Part shown: in pieces, positions 36,284-45,466 of the stretch
How positions within the stretch are numbered: position 1 is the first letter of the stretch
Layout: each line of letters opens with the position of its first letter
Assembly (NCBI RefSeq): GCF_037911135.1
Contig: NZ_JBBLYU010000001.1
Coordinates: 682,001-746,000 of the forward strand
Reading direction: 5' to 3'
Length of the DNA: 64,000 nucleotides
DNA from: Phaeobacter sp. A36a-5a
GTDB lineage: Bacteria > Pseudomonadota > Alphaproteobacteria > Rhodobacterales > Rhodobacteraceae
Program-made: the position numbers and the translations under genes
The notes under the pieces: model-generated
Seen by the model: the letters and a program-made list of their open reading frames with translations, nothing else
Databases searched by the model: none
Told to the model about the DNA's origin: nothing

Positions 36284-36459
36284 GCTGTGTGCCTTGCAGC
36301 AGGGGGCGGTTCGGCATGGATTTTGCGGGTCCAGCCCGTCGCGGCCCGGCCCGCCTGTCTGGGTGGCATTGTTAACCATTCCTAACAGTCAGCAATTGTT
36401 TTTGGGCCGCGAATACCTAAGTTACCAATATGTTAACTTTGCGAGATCGGAGGGGTCCA

Positions 36460-36759
36460 ATGGCGCATCATTCGAATTTGAACGAGGCACTTAATGTGCT
36501 GGACAACAAGCTCCGCTCGCTCAGCGCGCTGACCAAGGCGAATGCCTTTCTTGTCGAAATCATGCGCAAAGATCGCGCCCTGCTTGAACAGATGGAAGCC
36601 CCTGCTGCCCGGGCGATGTTGATGGACCGCGCCTGCCAGTGCTTTGGTGAGGGCGCAGGAGATGCCGCAGATCCAGATGTTCTGGAGGTGCTGGCGACCG
36701 CCCTAACCGAAGGGCAAACAGCTGAAATCATTCCGTTTCCCACCGACCGACGTCATTGA
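36460..36759 (+). CDS. Small helical protein of unknown function
   Basis: A 99-residue soluble protein starting MAHHSNLNEALNVLDNKL, with a strong GGAGGGG site upstream. It is mostly alpha-helical and acidic, contains one Cys, and ends in PFPTDRRH. An in-frame start at 36430 exists but lacks a ribosome site. It stands alone between the rpoD terminator and a hairpin at 36801. No family recognised; the coding bias is convincing. Confidence 0.7.
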   Translation: MAHHSNLNEALNVLDNKLRSLSALTKANAFLVEIMRKDRALLEQMEAPAARAMLMDRACQCFGEGAGDAADPDVLEVLATALTEGQTAEIIPFPTDRRH

Positions 36760-36800
36760 GCGGGCCATAGGCACCGCCGCGTCACCGCGCCTGAGGTGAC

Positions 36801-36834
36801 ACATCCAGAAGGGGTAACCCTTCCGGATGTTTTT
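36801..36834 (+). terminator. Terminator hairpin after the small helical protein
   Basis: Thirteen-base arms ACATCCAGAAGGG and CCCTTCCGGATGT with one A/C mismatch and a five-base GTAAC loop, ending in TTTTT. Located 41 bases after the stop at 36759 and before the convergent SDR gene. Confidence 0.8.
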
Positions 36835-36874
36835 ATGGGCGTTACTCCCCCGCAGTGCTGCGGCGCGTGCGGCC

Positions 36875-37549
36875 TCAGCCGGTCGGCATCAGGAAGACCT
36901 CCCGCACGGCATTGCGCGGGTCGGCCTCCAGCGCAAAGACAACGGCATCGGCCACGTCTTCGGGCTGGAGCTTGTCGGGCTTGGCTTCGTCGAAGAACGC
37001 GGTGTCCACCATCCCCGGCGCAACCACGGTACAGCGCCCGCCCCAGTCCTTCATCTCTTCGGCCAGATTGCCGCCATAGCCATGGACGAACCATTTTGAG
37101 GCGCCATAGATGGAGCCGGGGATATGCACCCGCCCTGCCGCCGAACCGGTCAGTACGATGTGTCCTTTCTGCGGTTTCAGATGCGGGATAGCGGCTTTTG
37201 CCGTGTAGAGCAGGGCCATGATGTTGATATGAATCATGTCATGCCATTCCGAGGGGGCGCCGTTTTCCGTCCCGGGAGTGTTGAGACCGGTCCCGGCATT
37301 GGCAAAGGCTGCGTCGATCTGGCCGAAACTGTCGCGCAGATGCTGTAGGGCGGCGACCTGATCCTCGAATTTGGTGGCATCTCCCGGCAAGGCCAGGGCG
37401 CCGTCGCCCAGTTCCTCGGCGAGGCTGTTGAGCTTGTCTTCGGATCGGGCGAACAGGCCGACGTTCCAGCCTGCCTTATGGGCCGCACGCGCGGTTGCTG
37501 CGCCGATGCCGCTGGATGCGCCGGTGATGAACAGGGTTTTCTGAGCCAT
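36875..37549 (-). CDS. Short-chain dehydrogenase/reductase (SDR)
   Basis: A 224-residue classical SDR. Cofactor motif TGASSGIG at 9-16, AFANAG near 80, catalytic Ser in LTGSAAGR, and the YGASK pair (Tyr and Lys of YxxxK) near 150. The sequence belongs with NADP-dependent serine 3-dehydrogenase/YdfG-like reductases acting on small hydroxy acids or sugars, but the substrate is not decided. Monocistronic on the minus strand, divergent from the paralogous secreted-protein pair with 245 bases between, which show nothing recognisable. Confidence 0.9.
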   Translation of the reverse strand: MAQKTLFITGASSGIGAATARAAHKAGWNVGLFARSEDKLNSLAEELGDGALALPGDATKFEDQVAALQHLRDSFGQIDAAFANAGTGLNTPGTENGAPSEWHDMIHINIMALLYTAKAAIPHLKPQKGHIVLTGSAAGRVHIPGSIYGASKWFVHGYGGNLAEEMKDWGGRCTVVAPGMVDTAFFDEAKPDKLQPEDVADAVVFALEADPRNAVREVFLMPTG

Positions 37550-37794
37550 GGGATGATCCTCTGTCTTGTGGTTGTTTGACCGCTCAACGCGGCGAGTGCC
37601 CGATTGGTTGCGCAGGTGATGGGCCCGTTTCGGCAGCGTTGAATGTGAACAGTTGTGACTGGCCGTGGTCGGCGGTATCTGGAATCCTGCCGGTGGCCAT
37701 CTATCTCTAACCTGGGGCTTCGCGCAGATCGCAGGTCAGCTTGCGCGCGCATCCTCAGAGCGGCGGGCTGAATTACTCATCAAGGATAGGCATC

Positions 37795-38205
37795 ATGCGA
37801 CTATTTTCTGTGACTATTGCGGCGGCGCTTGCGCTGTCAGCCTGCGCCGAAGCAACCCCGACAGGTCATGTGACCGTCGATCAGGCGCGTGTCTTTGCTC
37901 TTCCTGACGGCAGTTTCGAAGTGGTCCCGCCGCAGGGCGCAGTGCGCTCGGCATTCTGGTGTGGCGCGGCGGACTACGCGCGCCGCGCGCTTGGTGCCGA
38001 CTGGGGGCAGAGCATCTATGTCGCGCGCGCTATCGGCGAGGGCGTCGCCGTGAACCGTAAATCCACCGTGCATTTCAGCCTGAGCCCGGTTGCAAGTGAT
38101 CGTCCCGACAGTTGGCTGAAACGGACAAATGCCTATCGCGTTGGTGACCGGCTCAGCGTTCAGGAGGCCGATCACCAGTGCACCACCGCCTTTGTTCGCT
38201 TCTGA
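37795..38205 (+). CDS. Small lipoprotein, paralogue 1 of a tandem pair
   Basis: A 136-residue product with a lipobox signal peptide (MRLFSVTIAAALALSAC, lipidated Cys17). The mature part has FEVVPPQGAVRSAFWCGAAD, then YARRALGADWGQSIYVARAIG, and a second Cys near the end (DHQCTTAFVRF). These two mature Cys residues are shared with the next gene, which aligns over about 85 residues. No known domain; function unknown. A ribosome site AAGGATAGG precedes the ATG. It would reach the periplasm or outer membrane. Confidence 0.75.
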   Translation: MRLFSVTIAAALALSACAEATPTGHVTVDQARVFALPDGSFEVVPPQGAVRSAFWCGAADYARRALGADWGQSIYVARAIGEGVAVNRKSTVHFSLSPVASDRPDSWLKRTNAYRVGDRLSVQEADHQCTTAFVRF

Positions 38206-38239
38206 CCAGCGCCCTCATTCGCAATCGGCGAGGTTCATC

Positions 38240-38731
38240 ATGACCGACTTTCCCAGTTTCAAATTCCGCAGAGCGCGTCAGATCTCCAGGGGCCGTCGGG
38301 CTGGACCACGCCGGACGGCACTCGCCGTTTTGGGTGTTGGGCTTGGCCTTCTGGCGCTGGCGGTGCCGGCATCCGCCTTTCGTGCGATTAACCGGCTGGA
38401 GGTCGTGCCCGCGGGGGCGAGTCAGTTTGAGGTGATCGGACGGGCCGGGGCGCTGAAATCCGACTACTGGTGTGCCGCCGGAGATTATGTGCGCAAATCG
38501 CTCGGACTGCCCTGGCAGACAAAGATCTACGCCGTCGACGGCATCGGGGCCAGCAGCACCACCGGTGCACGCTCCGCCGTGCGGTTCACCTTGGATCCGG
38601 CCGCCGCCGGGGTGACGCCATTCACCGGCAACTGGACCGGTGATATCCTGACGCCCGGCTATGCGTTTCGTGCCAATGCGGCCTATGGCAAATGCGAAGA
38701 CTGGATTTTCCCCTTTCGCAGCCGTAACTGA
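38240..38731 (+). CDS. Secreted protein, paralogue 2 of a tandem pair
   Basis: A 163-residue protein with a long basic N region and signal peptide (RRTALAVLGVGLGLLALAVPASA, cleavage after about residue 46). The mature region FEVIGRAGALKSDYWCAAGD, YVRKSLGLPWQTKIYAVDGIG and the C-terminal KCEDWIFPF aligns with paralogue 1, including both Cys. Where paralogue 1 is lipidated, this one appears to be released by signal peptidase I. The ATG at 38240 follows GAGG. No family name is known to me; the pair looks like a duplication followed by divergence. Confidence 0.75.
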   Translation: MTDFPSFKFRRARQISRGRRAGPRRTALAVLGVGLGLLALAVPASAFRAINRLEVVPAGASQFEVIGRAGALKSDYWCAAGDYVRKSLGLPWQTKIYAVDGIGASSTTGARSAVRFTLDPAAAGVTPFTGNWTGDILTPGYAFRANAAYGKCEDWIFPFRSRN

Positions 38732-38765
38732 TAGCCGGGCAGAAGTTTGGGCATCGAGGTGATCC

Positions 38766-39182
38766 ATGCAGGCAGAGTTCACCGTCTCCACCCGCGGGCA
38801 GGGGCTGTATGAAATCACCGATCAGATCGTGGACTGGGTATCGCGCGCGCCCTGCGACGCCGGGCTGCTGACGCTTTTTGTGCGGCACACCTCCTGTTCG
38901 CTGCTGATCCAGGAAAACGCCGATCCGGAGGTGCAGGGCGATCTCCTCGCTTATCTGTCGCGTCTGGTGCCGCCCGCGTCCGATCCGTCGATGGCCTATC
39001 TGCGCCACACCTATGAGGGGCCAGACGATATGCCTGCCCATATCAAGGCGGCGATCCTGCCTGTCAGCCTGTCGATCCCGGTGACCGCCGGGCGGCCTGC
39101 CTTGGGGACCTGGCAGGGCATCTACCTGTTCGAGCATCGCGACGCAGCGCACAGCCGCAGGGTGATCGCGCATTTGGTTTAA
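38766..39182 (+). CDS. yjbQ: YjbQ/UPF0047 family protein
   Basis: A 138-residue protein of the YjbQ family, a compact beta sandwich sometimes able to act as a thiamine-phosphate synthase in vitro. Conserved blocks are LLTLFVRHTSCSLLIQENAD and the C-terminal TWQGIYLFEHRD. Soluble and cytoplasmic. The start has GAGGTGATCC upstream. It lies before nrdR with 121 bases between; the real thiE is in the thiamine operon at 57-58 kb, so any thiamine role here is secondary. Confidence 0.92.
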   Translation: MQAEFTVSTRGQGLYEITDQIVDWVSRAPCDAGLLTLFVRHTSCSLLIQENADPEVQGDLLAYLSRLVPPASDPSMAYLRHTYEGPDDMPAHIKAAILPVSLSIPVTAGRPALGTWQGIYLFEHRDAAHSRRVIAHLV

Positions 39183-39209
39183 GCCCCGGCATCTTGTGGT
39201 CTTAATTCA

Positions 39210-39230
39210 CCTCTACCCAAACCCTAGAGG
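39210..39230. promoter_or_regulatory. Inverted repeat in the nrdR promoter region
   Basis: Six-base arms CCTCTA and TAGAGG with nine bases between. It sits just before a TATAGT-like -10 element and upstream of nrdR. It could be an operator or a weak terminator of yjbQ; evidence is limited to symmetry. Confidence 0.3.
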
Positions 39231-39242
39231 CTGCCATATAGT

Positions 39243-39251
39243 TGTGGATAA
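39243..39251 (-). promoter_or_regulatory. DnaA box upstream of nrdR
   Basis: TGTGGATAA, the exact reverse complement of the consensus DnaA box TTATCCACA, lies 53 bases before the nrdR start. A single perfect box can occur by chance, but the location before a replication-linked regulator is suggestive. Confidence 0.45.
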
Positions 39252-39303
39252 GGGCGCAGCGGCGTCCGGTTGACCGGCGGACTGGAACAGGGGGGGACAG
39301 CTG

Positions 39304-39771
39304 ATGCGCTGCCCGTTTTGCGGAAATATCGACACCCAAGTAAAGGACTCGCGCCCTGCTGAGGATCACGTTTCGATCCGGCGGCGCCGGTTCTGCCCGG
39401 CCTGTGGTGGCCGTTTCACCACCTATGAGCGGGTGCAGCTGCGTGACCTCGTGGTGATCAAGACCAATGGCAAACGTGAAGATTTCGACCGCGACAAGCT
39501 GGAGCGCTCGATTCGCATTTCCATGCAGAAACGCCCGATTGAACCGGAACGCATAGATCAGATGATCTCGGGCATCGTGCGGCGCTTGGAGAGCATGGGT
39601 GAGACCGATATCCCGTCCAAGAAGATCGGTGAAATCGTGATGGAGGCGCTGGCCCGTATAGATACCGTGGCCTACGTCCGCTTTGCCAGTGTTTACAAGA
39701 ACTTCCAGGCGGCGGATGATTTTGAGGATTTCGTTCACGAGCTGCGCCCGCCGGAGGCGCCGGAAGAGTGA
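39304..39771 (+). CDS. nrdR: Transcriptional repressor NrdR
   Basis: A 155-residue zinc-ribbon/ATP-cone repressor of ribonucleotide reductase genes. Zinc ligands Cys3, Cys6, Cys31 and Cys34 are all present (CPFC and CPAC), followed by the RRRRF segment and an ATP-cone (about 49-139). It binds ATP/dATP and shuts off nrd promoters. Its stop overlaps the ribD GTG start by four bases (GTGA), so nrdR heads a riboflavin cluster, the standard arrangement in alphaproteobacteria. Confidence 0.97.
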   Translation: MRCPFCGNIDTQVKDSRPAEDHVSIRRRRFCPACGGRFTTYERVQLRDLVVIKTNGKREDFDRDKLERSIRISMQKRPIEPERIDQMISGIVRRLESMGETDIPSKKIGEIVMEALARIDTVAYVRFASVYKNFQAADDFEDFVHELRPPEAPEE

Positions 39772-40886
39772 ACGCCTCCGGACGGATGCGGGCTGGGGAT
39801 ACGCGCTATATGTCGCTGGCCCTGTCGCTGGGACGACGGGGGCAGGGGCAATGCTGGCCGAACCCGGCTGTCGGCTGTGTGATCGTGCGCAAAGGCCGCA
39901 TTGTCGGCCGGGGCTGGACCCAGCCGGGGGGGCGCCCTCATGCGGAGACCGAGGCATTGCGCCAGGCCGGCGCACTGGCGCGCGGCGCTACCGCCTATGT
40001 CTCGCTGGAACCCTGTTCTCATACCGGTAAGACACCTCCCTGTGCTCAGGCCCTGATCGACGCTGGCGTGGCGCGGGTGGTGGCAGCCATGGAAGATAGT
40101 GATCCACGGGTTTCAGGCCACGGGTTTGCGATGCTGCGCGATGCCGGTATCGAGGTCACCACCGGGGTGTGCTCGGACGCGGCAGCGCGGGATCATGCCG
40201 GTTTTTTTCTGAAGACGGAACAAGGGCGCCCCTTTGTGACGCTGAAGCTTGCGAGCAGCTTTGATGGCCGTATTGCCACCGCTGCGGGCGAGAGCAAATG
40301 GATCACCGGACCCGAGGCCCGCCGTGCCGTCCACGCGATGCGGGCACGCCATGATGCGGTGATGGTGGGTGGTGGGACTGCCCGTGCGGATGACCCGTCA
40401 CTGACCGTGCGGGATCTTGGGGTGAGCCGTCAGCCCGTGCGGGTGGTGATTTCGCGACATCTCGACCTGCCGCTGATGGGGCAGCTGGCACGCAGTGCAC
40501 GCAATATCCCGGTCTGGATCTGCCATGGGAGCGGCGCCGATGCTGAGCGCCTGCGCGCCTGGGAAGGGTTGGGCGCGCGGTTGCTGCCCTGCGCCGCAGA
40601 GGGTCAGCAGCTGGATGCGGCTGATGTCTTGCAGCAGCTGGGGCAGGCGGGTCTGACACGCGTCTTCTGCGAAGGCGGCAGCGCGCTTGCAGCCTCGCTT
40701 CTGGCGCAGGATCTGGTGGATGAGCTGATTGGCTTCACTGCCGGGCTGGCCATCGGGGGTGATGGTCTGTCCTCAATTGGCAGCATGGGCCTAAAGGGTT
40801 TGGCCGATGCGCCGCGCTTTGATCTGATCGACATGCGTCCCGTTGGGGCAGATATCCAGCACCGTTGGGCCCGTTCACTGGGCTAG
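39768..40886 (+). CDS. ribD: Bifunctional riboflavin biosynthesis protein RibD
   Basis: A 372-residue enzyme with an N-terminal deaminase and a C-terminal reductase for the second and third steps of riboflavin synthesis. Deaminase zinc motif: HAE at 58-60 and [11 protein letters not shown] (Cys83, Cys92). Reductase domain (about 150-365) has [19 protein letters not shown] and [14 protein letters not shown]. The GTG at 39768 overlaps the nrdR stop. Unlike the usual gene order, the next rib gene is 4.8 kb away, because a minus-strand capsule block begins 20 bases after its stop. Confidence 0.96.
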   Translation: MNASGRMRAGDTRYMSLALSLGRRGQGQCWPNPAVGCVIVRKGRIVGRGWTQPGGRPHAETEALRQAGALARGATAYVSLEPCSHTGKTPPCAQALIDAGVARVVAAMEDSDPRVSGHGFAMLRDAGIEVTTGVCSDAAARDHAGFFLKTEQGRPFVTLKLASSFDGRIATAAGESKWITGPEARRAVHAMRARHDAVMVGGGTARADDPSLTVRDLGVSRQPVRVVISRHLDLPLMGQLARSARNIPVWICHGSGADAERLRAWEGLGARLLPCAAEGQQLDAADVLQQLGQAGLTRVFCEGGSALAASLLAQDLVDELIGFTAGLAIGGDGLSSIGSMGLKGLADAPRFDLIDMRPVGADIQHRWARSLG

Positions 40887-40905
40887 GTCGCCTAATGGCA
40901 GCAGC

Positions 40906-42936
40906 CTAGCGCCAGAGATGCGCATAGGTGGAGAATAGCCCCTGAAGCTTTGCCAGGGTCCGGGTGGCGGTGCCCGGGGCAGGAATATCGCCCTTCGCCA
41001 GCCGCTCCACCACCAGTTCGACCTGACAGGGCAGGCCGCTGACCGGATCCACATAGCGCGGATAATCAATCAGCGCGGCATGGACCAACCCCATCAGGGA
41101 GGGGCGGGCCTGCCGTCGGGCAACGGGCACCGCGCCCAGATCCCGGGTCAGCCCCCAGCCCGCATAGAACGGTGCGCCAACCGTGGTCACCTTGACCCCA
41201 CGCAGCAGCGCTTCAAAGCCCAGAAGCGAGGTCATCGTCCAGACCTCATGCACCATGTCAAGAAGCGCCATCGGGTCACTGTCGGGCGCGACCACATCCG
41301 CCAGCCCCTCGGCGGCGATGCTGCCGTCGCGCAGCCCGGCCTCCACATCCGGGTGCGGCTTGTAGATCAGCACGGCGTCCGGGTTGGCCGCACGGGCCGC
41401 CCGCAGCAGGTCGGCATTGGTTGCGATTTTCTCACATCCCAGACGGACCGAGGCATCATCTGCCACCTGTCCGACCACGAGAATGCGGTGCCCCTCGGGC
41501 AGGTTCGGGACCGTTCCGCCGAGGTTGTATTTCGACAGGCTGTCCTGCACCAGCCGCCGGGTCAGGTTCTCGGCGCGCTGTTGCTGCTGGGCGGTCAGGG
41601 TCGCGCGGGCGGCGATCAGGTCTTCCAGGTCGCTGGGCTGATGCGGATCGTAGTAGATACCCTGCCGGTCGACGACCAGCGACAGTGGCGGCACCAGCGC
41701 CGCCCCCAGCCCGCGGGACCGCAGAAACCCGTCCTCGACACGATGGGCGCCCGGAGATTGCCCGGTGCCGGTGCGCCCGGCCCAGATCATCCAGTTGCGC
41801 CCGCTGGCGCGCGCGACCTTGGGGCTGTCGCTAAACCGCAGACGTCGGTAGCGGCCAAAGAACTGTTGCAGCGGCCGTCGTTTCCACAGCCGCATTCCTG
41901 AGGCGATCCAGCCTGCGCGATCCTGCTGCCAAGCGCGGGCTTCGGCCTCCAGCGCGTCGATCACCTCCTCCAGCTCGCAGAGCCGGTCGTGATAGGGGCT
42001 GTACCAGGTCGGATAGAGGATCATCGCCGCCGCAAACAGCTGCGCGCGGGTCAGGCGGCGCTGGCGCCGGGTGATCGGGAATTCATCCTCGCTGAGGCCC
42101 CAGCCCGCGTAGAAGGGCTGACCAAAAACGCGGGGTTTGTGACCGCAGAGGATGGCCTCGAACCCCATCTGCGAAGACACGGTATAAACGGCGATGGCGC
42201 CCTCCAGCAGCGCCCAGGGCGAGACCAGCGCATCAAGGATCTCGACCCGTCTCTGCGCGTCTGCGGCGGTATAGTAACCGGGGCGATGACCTGCGCGGTC
42301 CTCCGGATGGGATTTGATGATGATGCGGGCGCCGGGATGTTCGTCCTGCGCATAGTAAAGCATCTCCTGAAAACGCGCGTGATCGGTCCCTTCATGAGGG
42401 GTGGATGCGCGGACGGAGGCGTCGCCGCGGGCCTGATCAATCACCAGAACATAACCCGGTTCCGGCACCGGCGCGTTTGGCGAATAGGCGTTGTATTTGC
42501 TCAGATGGGCGTCCTGGAGCCGGGCAATCGCGCGCCGGGCGCGGCGCATCAGCGCGCTGTCATCCAGCGGGTGCGTGGCCAGCAGCTGCTCCAGATCCGA
42601 GGGGGTAGCGGGATCGAAATGCAACCCTGACCGGTCGAGCAGCAAGCCCAGCGGCGGCTCTCCCTCACGGCCGGGATGGATCGAGCGCAGAAACGCGTCT
42701 TCGACCCGCAGCAGGCCACAGCCCTGTGCCGCCGCCACGGCCAGACCACGATGAGCGGTATCGGCATTGCCCCAGACCGCGACAAGATCCTCTGCCGTCG
42801 GCTTGCCCAGCCGCAGGTCATAGCCCGCCAGTGACAGGATGCGCCGCAGCCGCCGCTGGCGCAGGAAACCGGCGTTGAAATAGTAAAGCCGGGAGCGGAT
42901 GCCCCCGGCCCTTGTCGTCGGGTCTGTTCCCGTCAT
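40906..42936 (-). CDS. kpsC: Capsular polysaccharide Kdo-transferase KpsC
   Basis: A 676-residue protein with two homologous halves (about 10-330 and 345-676). Each repeats the same motif series: VEDAFLRS/VEDGFLRS, LSKYN, KSHPE/KPHPD, and GFEAILCG/GFEALLRG before FYAGWGL. KpsC carries two beta-Kdo transferase domains that alternately build the poly-Kdo linker between phosphatidylglycerol and a group 2/3-type capsule. Cytoplasmic, at the inner membrane. Starts four bases after the export lipoprotein gene. Works with KpsS encoded just upstream in the same block. Confidence 0.93.
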   Translation of the reverse strand: MTGTDPTTRAGGIRSRLYYFNAGFLRQRRLRRILSLAGYDLRLGKPTAEDLVAVWGNADTAHRGLAVAAAQGCGLLRVEDAFLRSIHPGREGEPPLGLLLDRSGLHFDPATPSDLEQLLATHPLDDSALMRRARRAIARLQDAHLSKYNAYSPNAPVPEPGYVLVIDQARGDASVRASTPHEGTDHARFQEMLYYAQDEHPGARIIIKSHPEDRAGHRPGYYTAADAQRRVEILDALVSPWALLEGAIAVYTVSSQMGFEAILCGHKPRVFGQPFYAGWGLSEDEFPITRRQRRLTRAQLFAAAMILYPTWYSPYHDRLCELEEVIDALEAEARAWQQDRAGWIASGMRLWKRRPLQQFFGRYRRLRFSDSPKVARASGRNWMIWAGRTGTGQSPGAHRVEDGFLRSRGLGAALVPPLSLVVDRQGIYYDPHQPSDLEDLIAARATLTAQQQQRAENLTRRLVQDSLSKYNLGGTVPNLPEGHRILVVGQVADDASVRLGCEKIATNADLLRAARAANPDAVLIYKPHPDVEAGLRDGSIAAEGLADVVAPDSDPMALLDMVHEVWTMTSLLGFEALLRGVKVTTVGAPFYAGWGLTRDLGAVPVARRQARPSLMGLVHAALIDYPRYVDPVSGLPCQVELVVERLAKGDIPAPGTATRTLAKLQGLFSTYAHLWR

Positions 42937-42940
42937 GTCA

Positions 42941-44077
42941 TCAGCCGCCGCTGGCCAAACTTTCGACGCTGGCGATTGGCGCCAGCGGGCTGGCCAGAAG
43001 CGAGATGGTCTTGGTCCACTGGGCGTAGGGTGCCTCGGTCACATAGAGCGTGTCGGCATCGCGGATCACGAAGTCGCGCGCCACGAACAACCCGTTGGGC
43101 TTGGTCAGGTTCAGCACGTAGACCAGCCGCTGTGCCCCGATCAGATCGTTGCGCCCGAGCACCTGATTGGCGATTTCCGCAGGCTCATTGCGCAAGACGA
43201 AGACGCCTGTCGGATCTGACGCGGTGGAGACCAGACCGCCGACCTGGGCGATGGCCTCAAGTGCGGACAGGTTCTGGCTTTCAAACGGGACACGCGCCTG
43301 CGCGCTGGTTGCGCCCAAAGCAGTAAAGGAGCGACTGTCCTCTTCCACAAGGATCTTGTCGCCGCCGCGCAGGGCGATGTCCAGCTCGGGGTGTTTGAAC
43401 AGATCCTGGAACCAGATGGTACCGCGCTCCGCACCACGAATAACGGTGATCTGGGCGTTTTCCGGCTCAATCGCGACGCCGCCAGCGCGGGCCAGCATGG
43501 TGGCCAGCGTCCGTGTCGGACGTTCGATCGCGTAAACCCCCTGTCCTCCGACAGCCCCGGTCAGGCTGACAGTGGCGCCATCGCCTGCGAGGCGGCGGAC
43601 CTGAACCTGCGGGTCGGGGGTCTGATCTTCGAGTTTCTTGGTGATGGTGCGGCGCAGCTGATCCGGCGTATTGCCTGAGGCGCGCAGCCGACCGGCATAT
43701 GGCACGAAGATAAAGCCGGCGCTGTCGACCTGCACCTCTTCCAGCACCGTGGCATTGGTGGCCTCTGCCGCCAAGAGCCCGTCATCGACGTTTTCCCAGA
43801 CGGTGAGGCCCAGAACGTCACCGGGGCGGATCACGTCGGAGGTCAGCTGACCGGCGCTGCGGAAGCTTTCGGAAAAGCCAAGCGCCGGGACAACGGCGGT
43901 GGCGCGGGTCACGCGATCATTGACCGATACAATGAAGGCATCGCCTTCTTTTTGCACGGAACCGGCATAGATCTGACGCTTGTTCGGGCCGACCTGGGGC
44001 AGGCCACAGGATGCTGCCAGCGTGACTGCGGCCAGAATCGCAACCGGGCGCGCCCATTGCAAGGGAACGGTTTTCAC
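42941..44077 (-). CDS. Polysaccharide export outer-membrane lipoprotein (Wza/KpsD family)
   Basis: A 378-residue protein with a lipobox signal peptide (VTLAASCGLP, Cys24). The poly-export domain follows (DVIRPGDVLGLTVWENVDDG and VDSAGFIFVPYAGRLRASG, about 80-175), then SLBB-type repeats (VSLTGAVGGQGVYAIERPTRTL and later). It should form the outer-membrane channel for capsule export. The ABC transporter genes (kpsM, kpsT, kpsE) are not in the window. Lies between kpsS and kpsC on the same strand. Confidence 0.9.
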   Translation of the reverse strand: MKTVPLQWARPVAILAAVTLAASCGLPQVGPNKRQIYAGSVQKEGDAFIVSVNDRVTRATAVVPALGFSESFRSAGQLTSDVIRPGDVLGLTVWENVDDGLLAAEATNATVLEEVQVDSAGFIFVPYAGRLRASGNTPDQLRRTITKKLEDQTPDPQVQVRRLAGDGATVSLTGAVGGQGVYAIERPTRTLATMLARAGGVAIEPENAQITVIRGAERGTIWFQDLFKHPELDIALRGGDKILVEEDSRSFTALGATSAQARVPFESQNLSALEAIAQVGGLVSTASDPTGVFVLRNEPAEIANQVLGRNDLIGAQRLVYVLNLTKPNGLFVARDFVIRDADTLYVTEAPYAQWTKTISLLASPLAPIASVESLASGG

Positions 44078-44173
44078 TGCTCGGTCTCCTCGACCTATTA
44101 TTGTTCTGCCTCAAGTTTTAAGGCCAAGCTAGCGCAGTGTTTTGGAAAAATCCAGCCTTGGAGGTCTGGCTCG

Positions 44174-45466
44174 TCAGTTCACCACACGCAACTGTTGCCG
44201 CGGTGCCGCTGTCCCCTGGATCAGCGCCTGATAGGGGTCCTCCGGCGCCAGCATCATATCCACCACCTGCCGCAGCAGCTGGCGGCGGCCCTTGCGGGAG
44301 TAGAAGCCACCAGGGAGCTGCGAGGTTTCCAGAAGATAGCGGCGATAATCCTTGTAGGCGCGATTGTCGGGTCGTGCGGGCGCGGCAAAGAACTCCTGCA
44401 GGGGTTGGGTGGAGACAAATTCGGGCTTGTCGTAGACCGCCTTGCCAAACACCTTTAGCGGGATGCCGCGCCAGAGTACCTGCTGGCCGGCCGTTGAATT
44501 CACTGTGACCGCTGTGCGGGCCTCGTTCAGGAGGGCGGCGAGCTTGCCGCCACGCACGTAGTGGACGCGGTGTTCCAGCCCATAGTGTTTTGCCAGCTGG
44601 CGCACCGCGCGCCGGATCGGAACACGGCCATCTTCCAGCGGATGCGCCTTGACCACCAGATGGTGATGGCGCGGCGCGCCCTCGGCAAAGCCCTGGAACA
44701 CCTCGGTCAGGAAATCTGTGAGGCTGGCAAAGGGGGAATGCTCCTGAAAGGCGCTGTCATGTTCCAGTTGCAGCAGGGCCAGATGATAGGGAAAGCCGCC
44801 GTTGCGGATGCGCCGGGTCGCCAATCTGCGTTCCAGCGCCTGAATTGGCATCAGCAGCAGGCGGCGCAGATAGAGCTGAAATTCGCGGGTGACCGGCAGC
44901 GCCCGATGCGGGCGGAACTGGCGGTACCCCTGATTGAGCAGCATGACACAGCCGTGGTAAAGCGCGCCGTAGAAGACATGTTGCCGGGTATCGCCCCAAT
45001 GTGAAGGGGGCAGCGGCGCCTCCATATCGGAGAGCGCAAGCGCTGCGGTCATTTGCTCCACGGGCATGTCCATCAGCCGCGAGTTGCCGTTGGAGCCGTC
45101 CCGCTCATAGGTGACCCAATAGGGGCGCAGATAGCCTTCCTCGAAGACATGTACCCGGATGCCGCGGCTCCGCGCGATGCTCACCGCCTTGGCGTGGATC
45201 GGGCGGGTATCGCCGTAGAGCACCAGATCGGTGATCTTCTTGTCGTCCAGCATCGTGTCCAGATGGGCGGGCCAATCCTGCGGGGTGCCGCGATAGGGCA
45301 GGTAGCCGGCCCGGTCACGCCAGAAGGCCTGATCGCCGGCATTGAACCCCACCCGCCACACGTCTGAGCCCGCAGCCTGCAACATCTCTGCCAGGCTGGC
45401 AAAGAACGGGCCATGAGGCCCTTGCAGAAACAAAAAGGAGCGTTGTGGATGGTCGGTCTTGTGCAT
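44174..45466 (-). CDS. kpsS: Capsule polysaccharide Kdo-transferase KpsS
   Basis: A 430-residue protein related to KpsS, which adds the first Kdo to lyso-phosphatidylglycerol. Recognised blocks: FLFLQGPHGPFFASLAEML at the start, the DNAGDQAFW-like GFNAGDQAFW near 44, HVFEEGYLRPYWVTYE near 120 and VVKAHPLEDGR plus TAVTVNSTAGQQVLWRG toward the end, the last matching the FEAxL loop of KpsC. The ATG at 45466 is used; an in-frame TTG at 45499 has a better placed AGGGG and could be the real start. First gene of the minus-strand capsule block. Confidence 0.9.
   Translation of the reverse strand: MHKTDHPQRSFLFLQGPHGPFFASLAEMLQAAGSDVWRVGFNAGDQAFWRDRAGYLPYRGTPQDWPAHLDTMLDDKKITDLVLYGDTRPIHAKAVSIARSRGIRVHVFEEGYLRPYWVTYERDGSNGNSRLMDMPVEQMTAALALSDMEAPLPPSHWGDTRQHVFYGALYHGCVMLLNQGYRQFRPHRALPVTREFQLYLRRLLLMPIQALERRLATRRIRNGGFPYHLALLQLEHDSAFQEHSPFASLTDFLTEVFQGFAEGAPRHHHLVVKAHPLEDGRVPIRRAVRQLAKHYGLEHRVHYVRGGKLAALLNEARTAVTVNSTAGQQVLWRGIPLKVFGKAVYDKPEFVSTQPLQEFFAAPARPDNRAYKDYRRYLLETSQLPGGFYSRKGRRQLLRQVVDMMLAPEDPYQALIQGTAAPRQQLRVVN

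Noticed and set aside
34127-36379. Long minus-strand frame (750 codons) over rpoD
   Set aside because: Antisense to sigma-70; crosses the rpoD terminator and has no family features.
36370-36400. CtrA-type site (TTAA-N7-TTAA) upstream of the small helical protein
   Set aside because: TTAACCATTCCTAAC has the wrong spacing and a broken second half-site.
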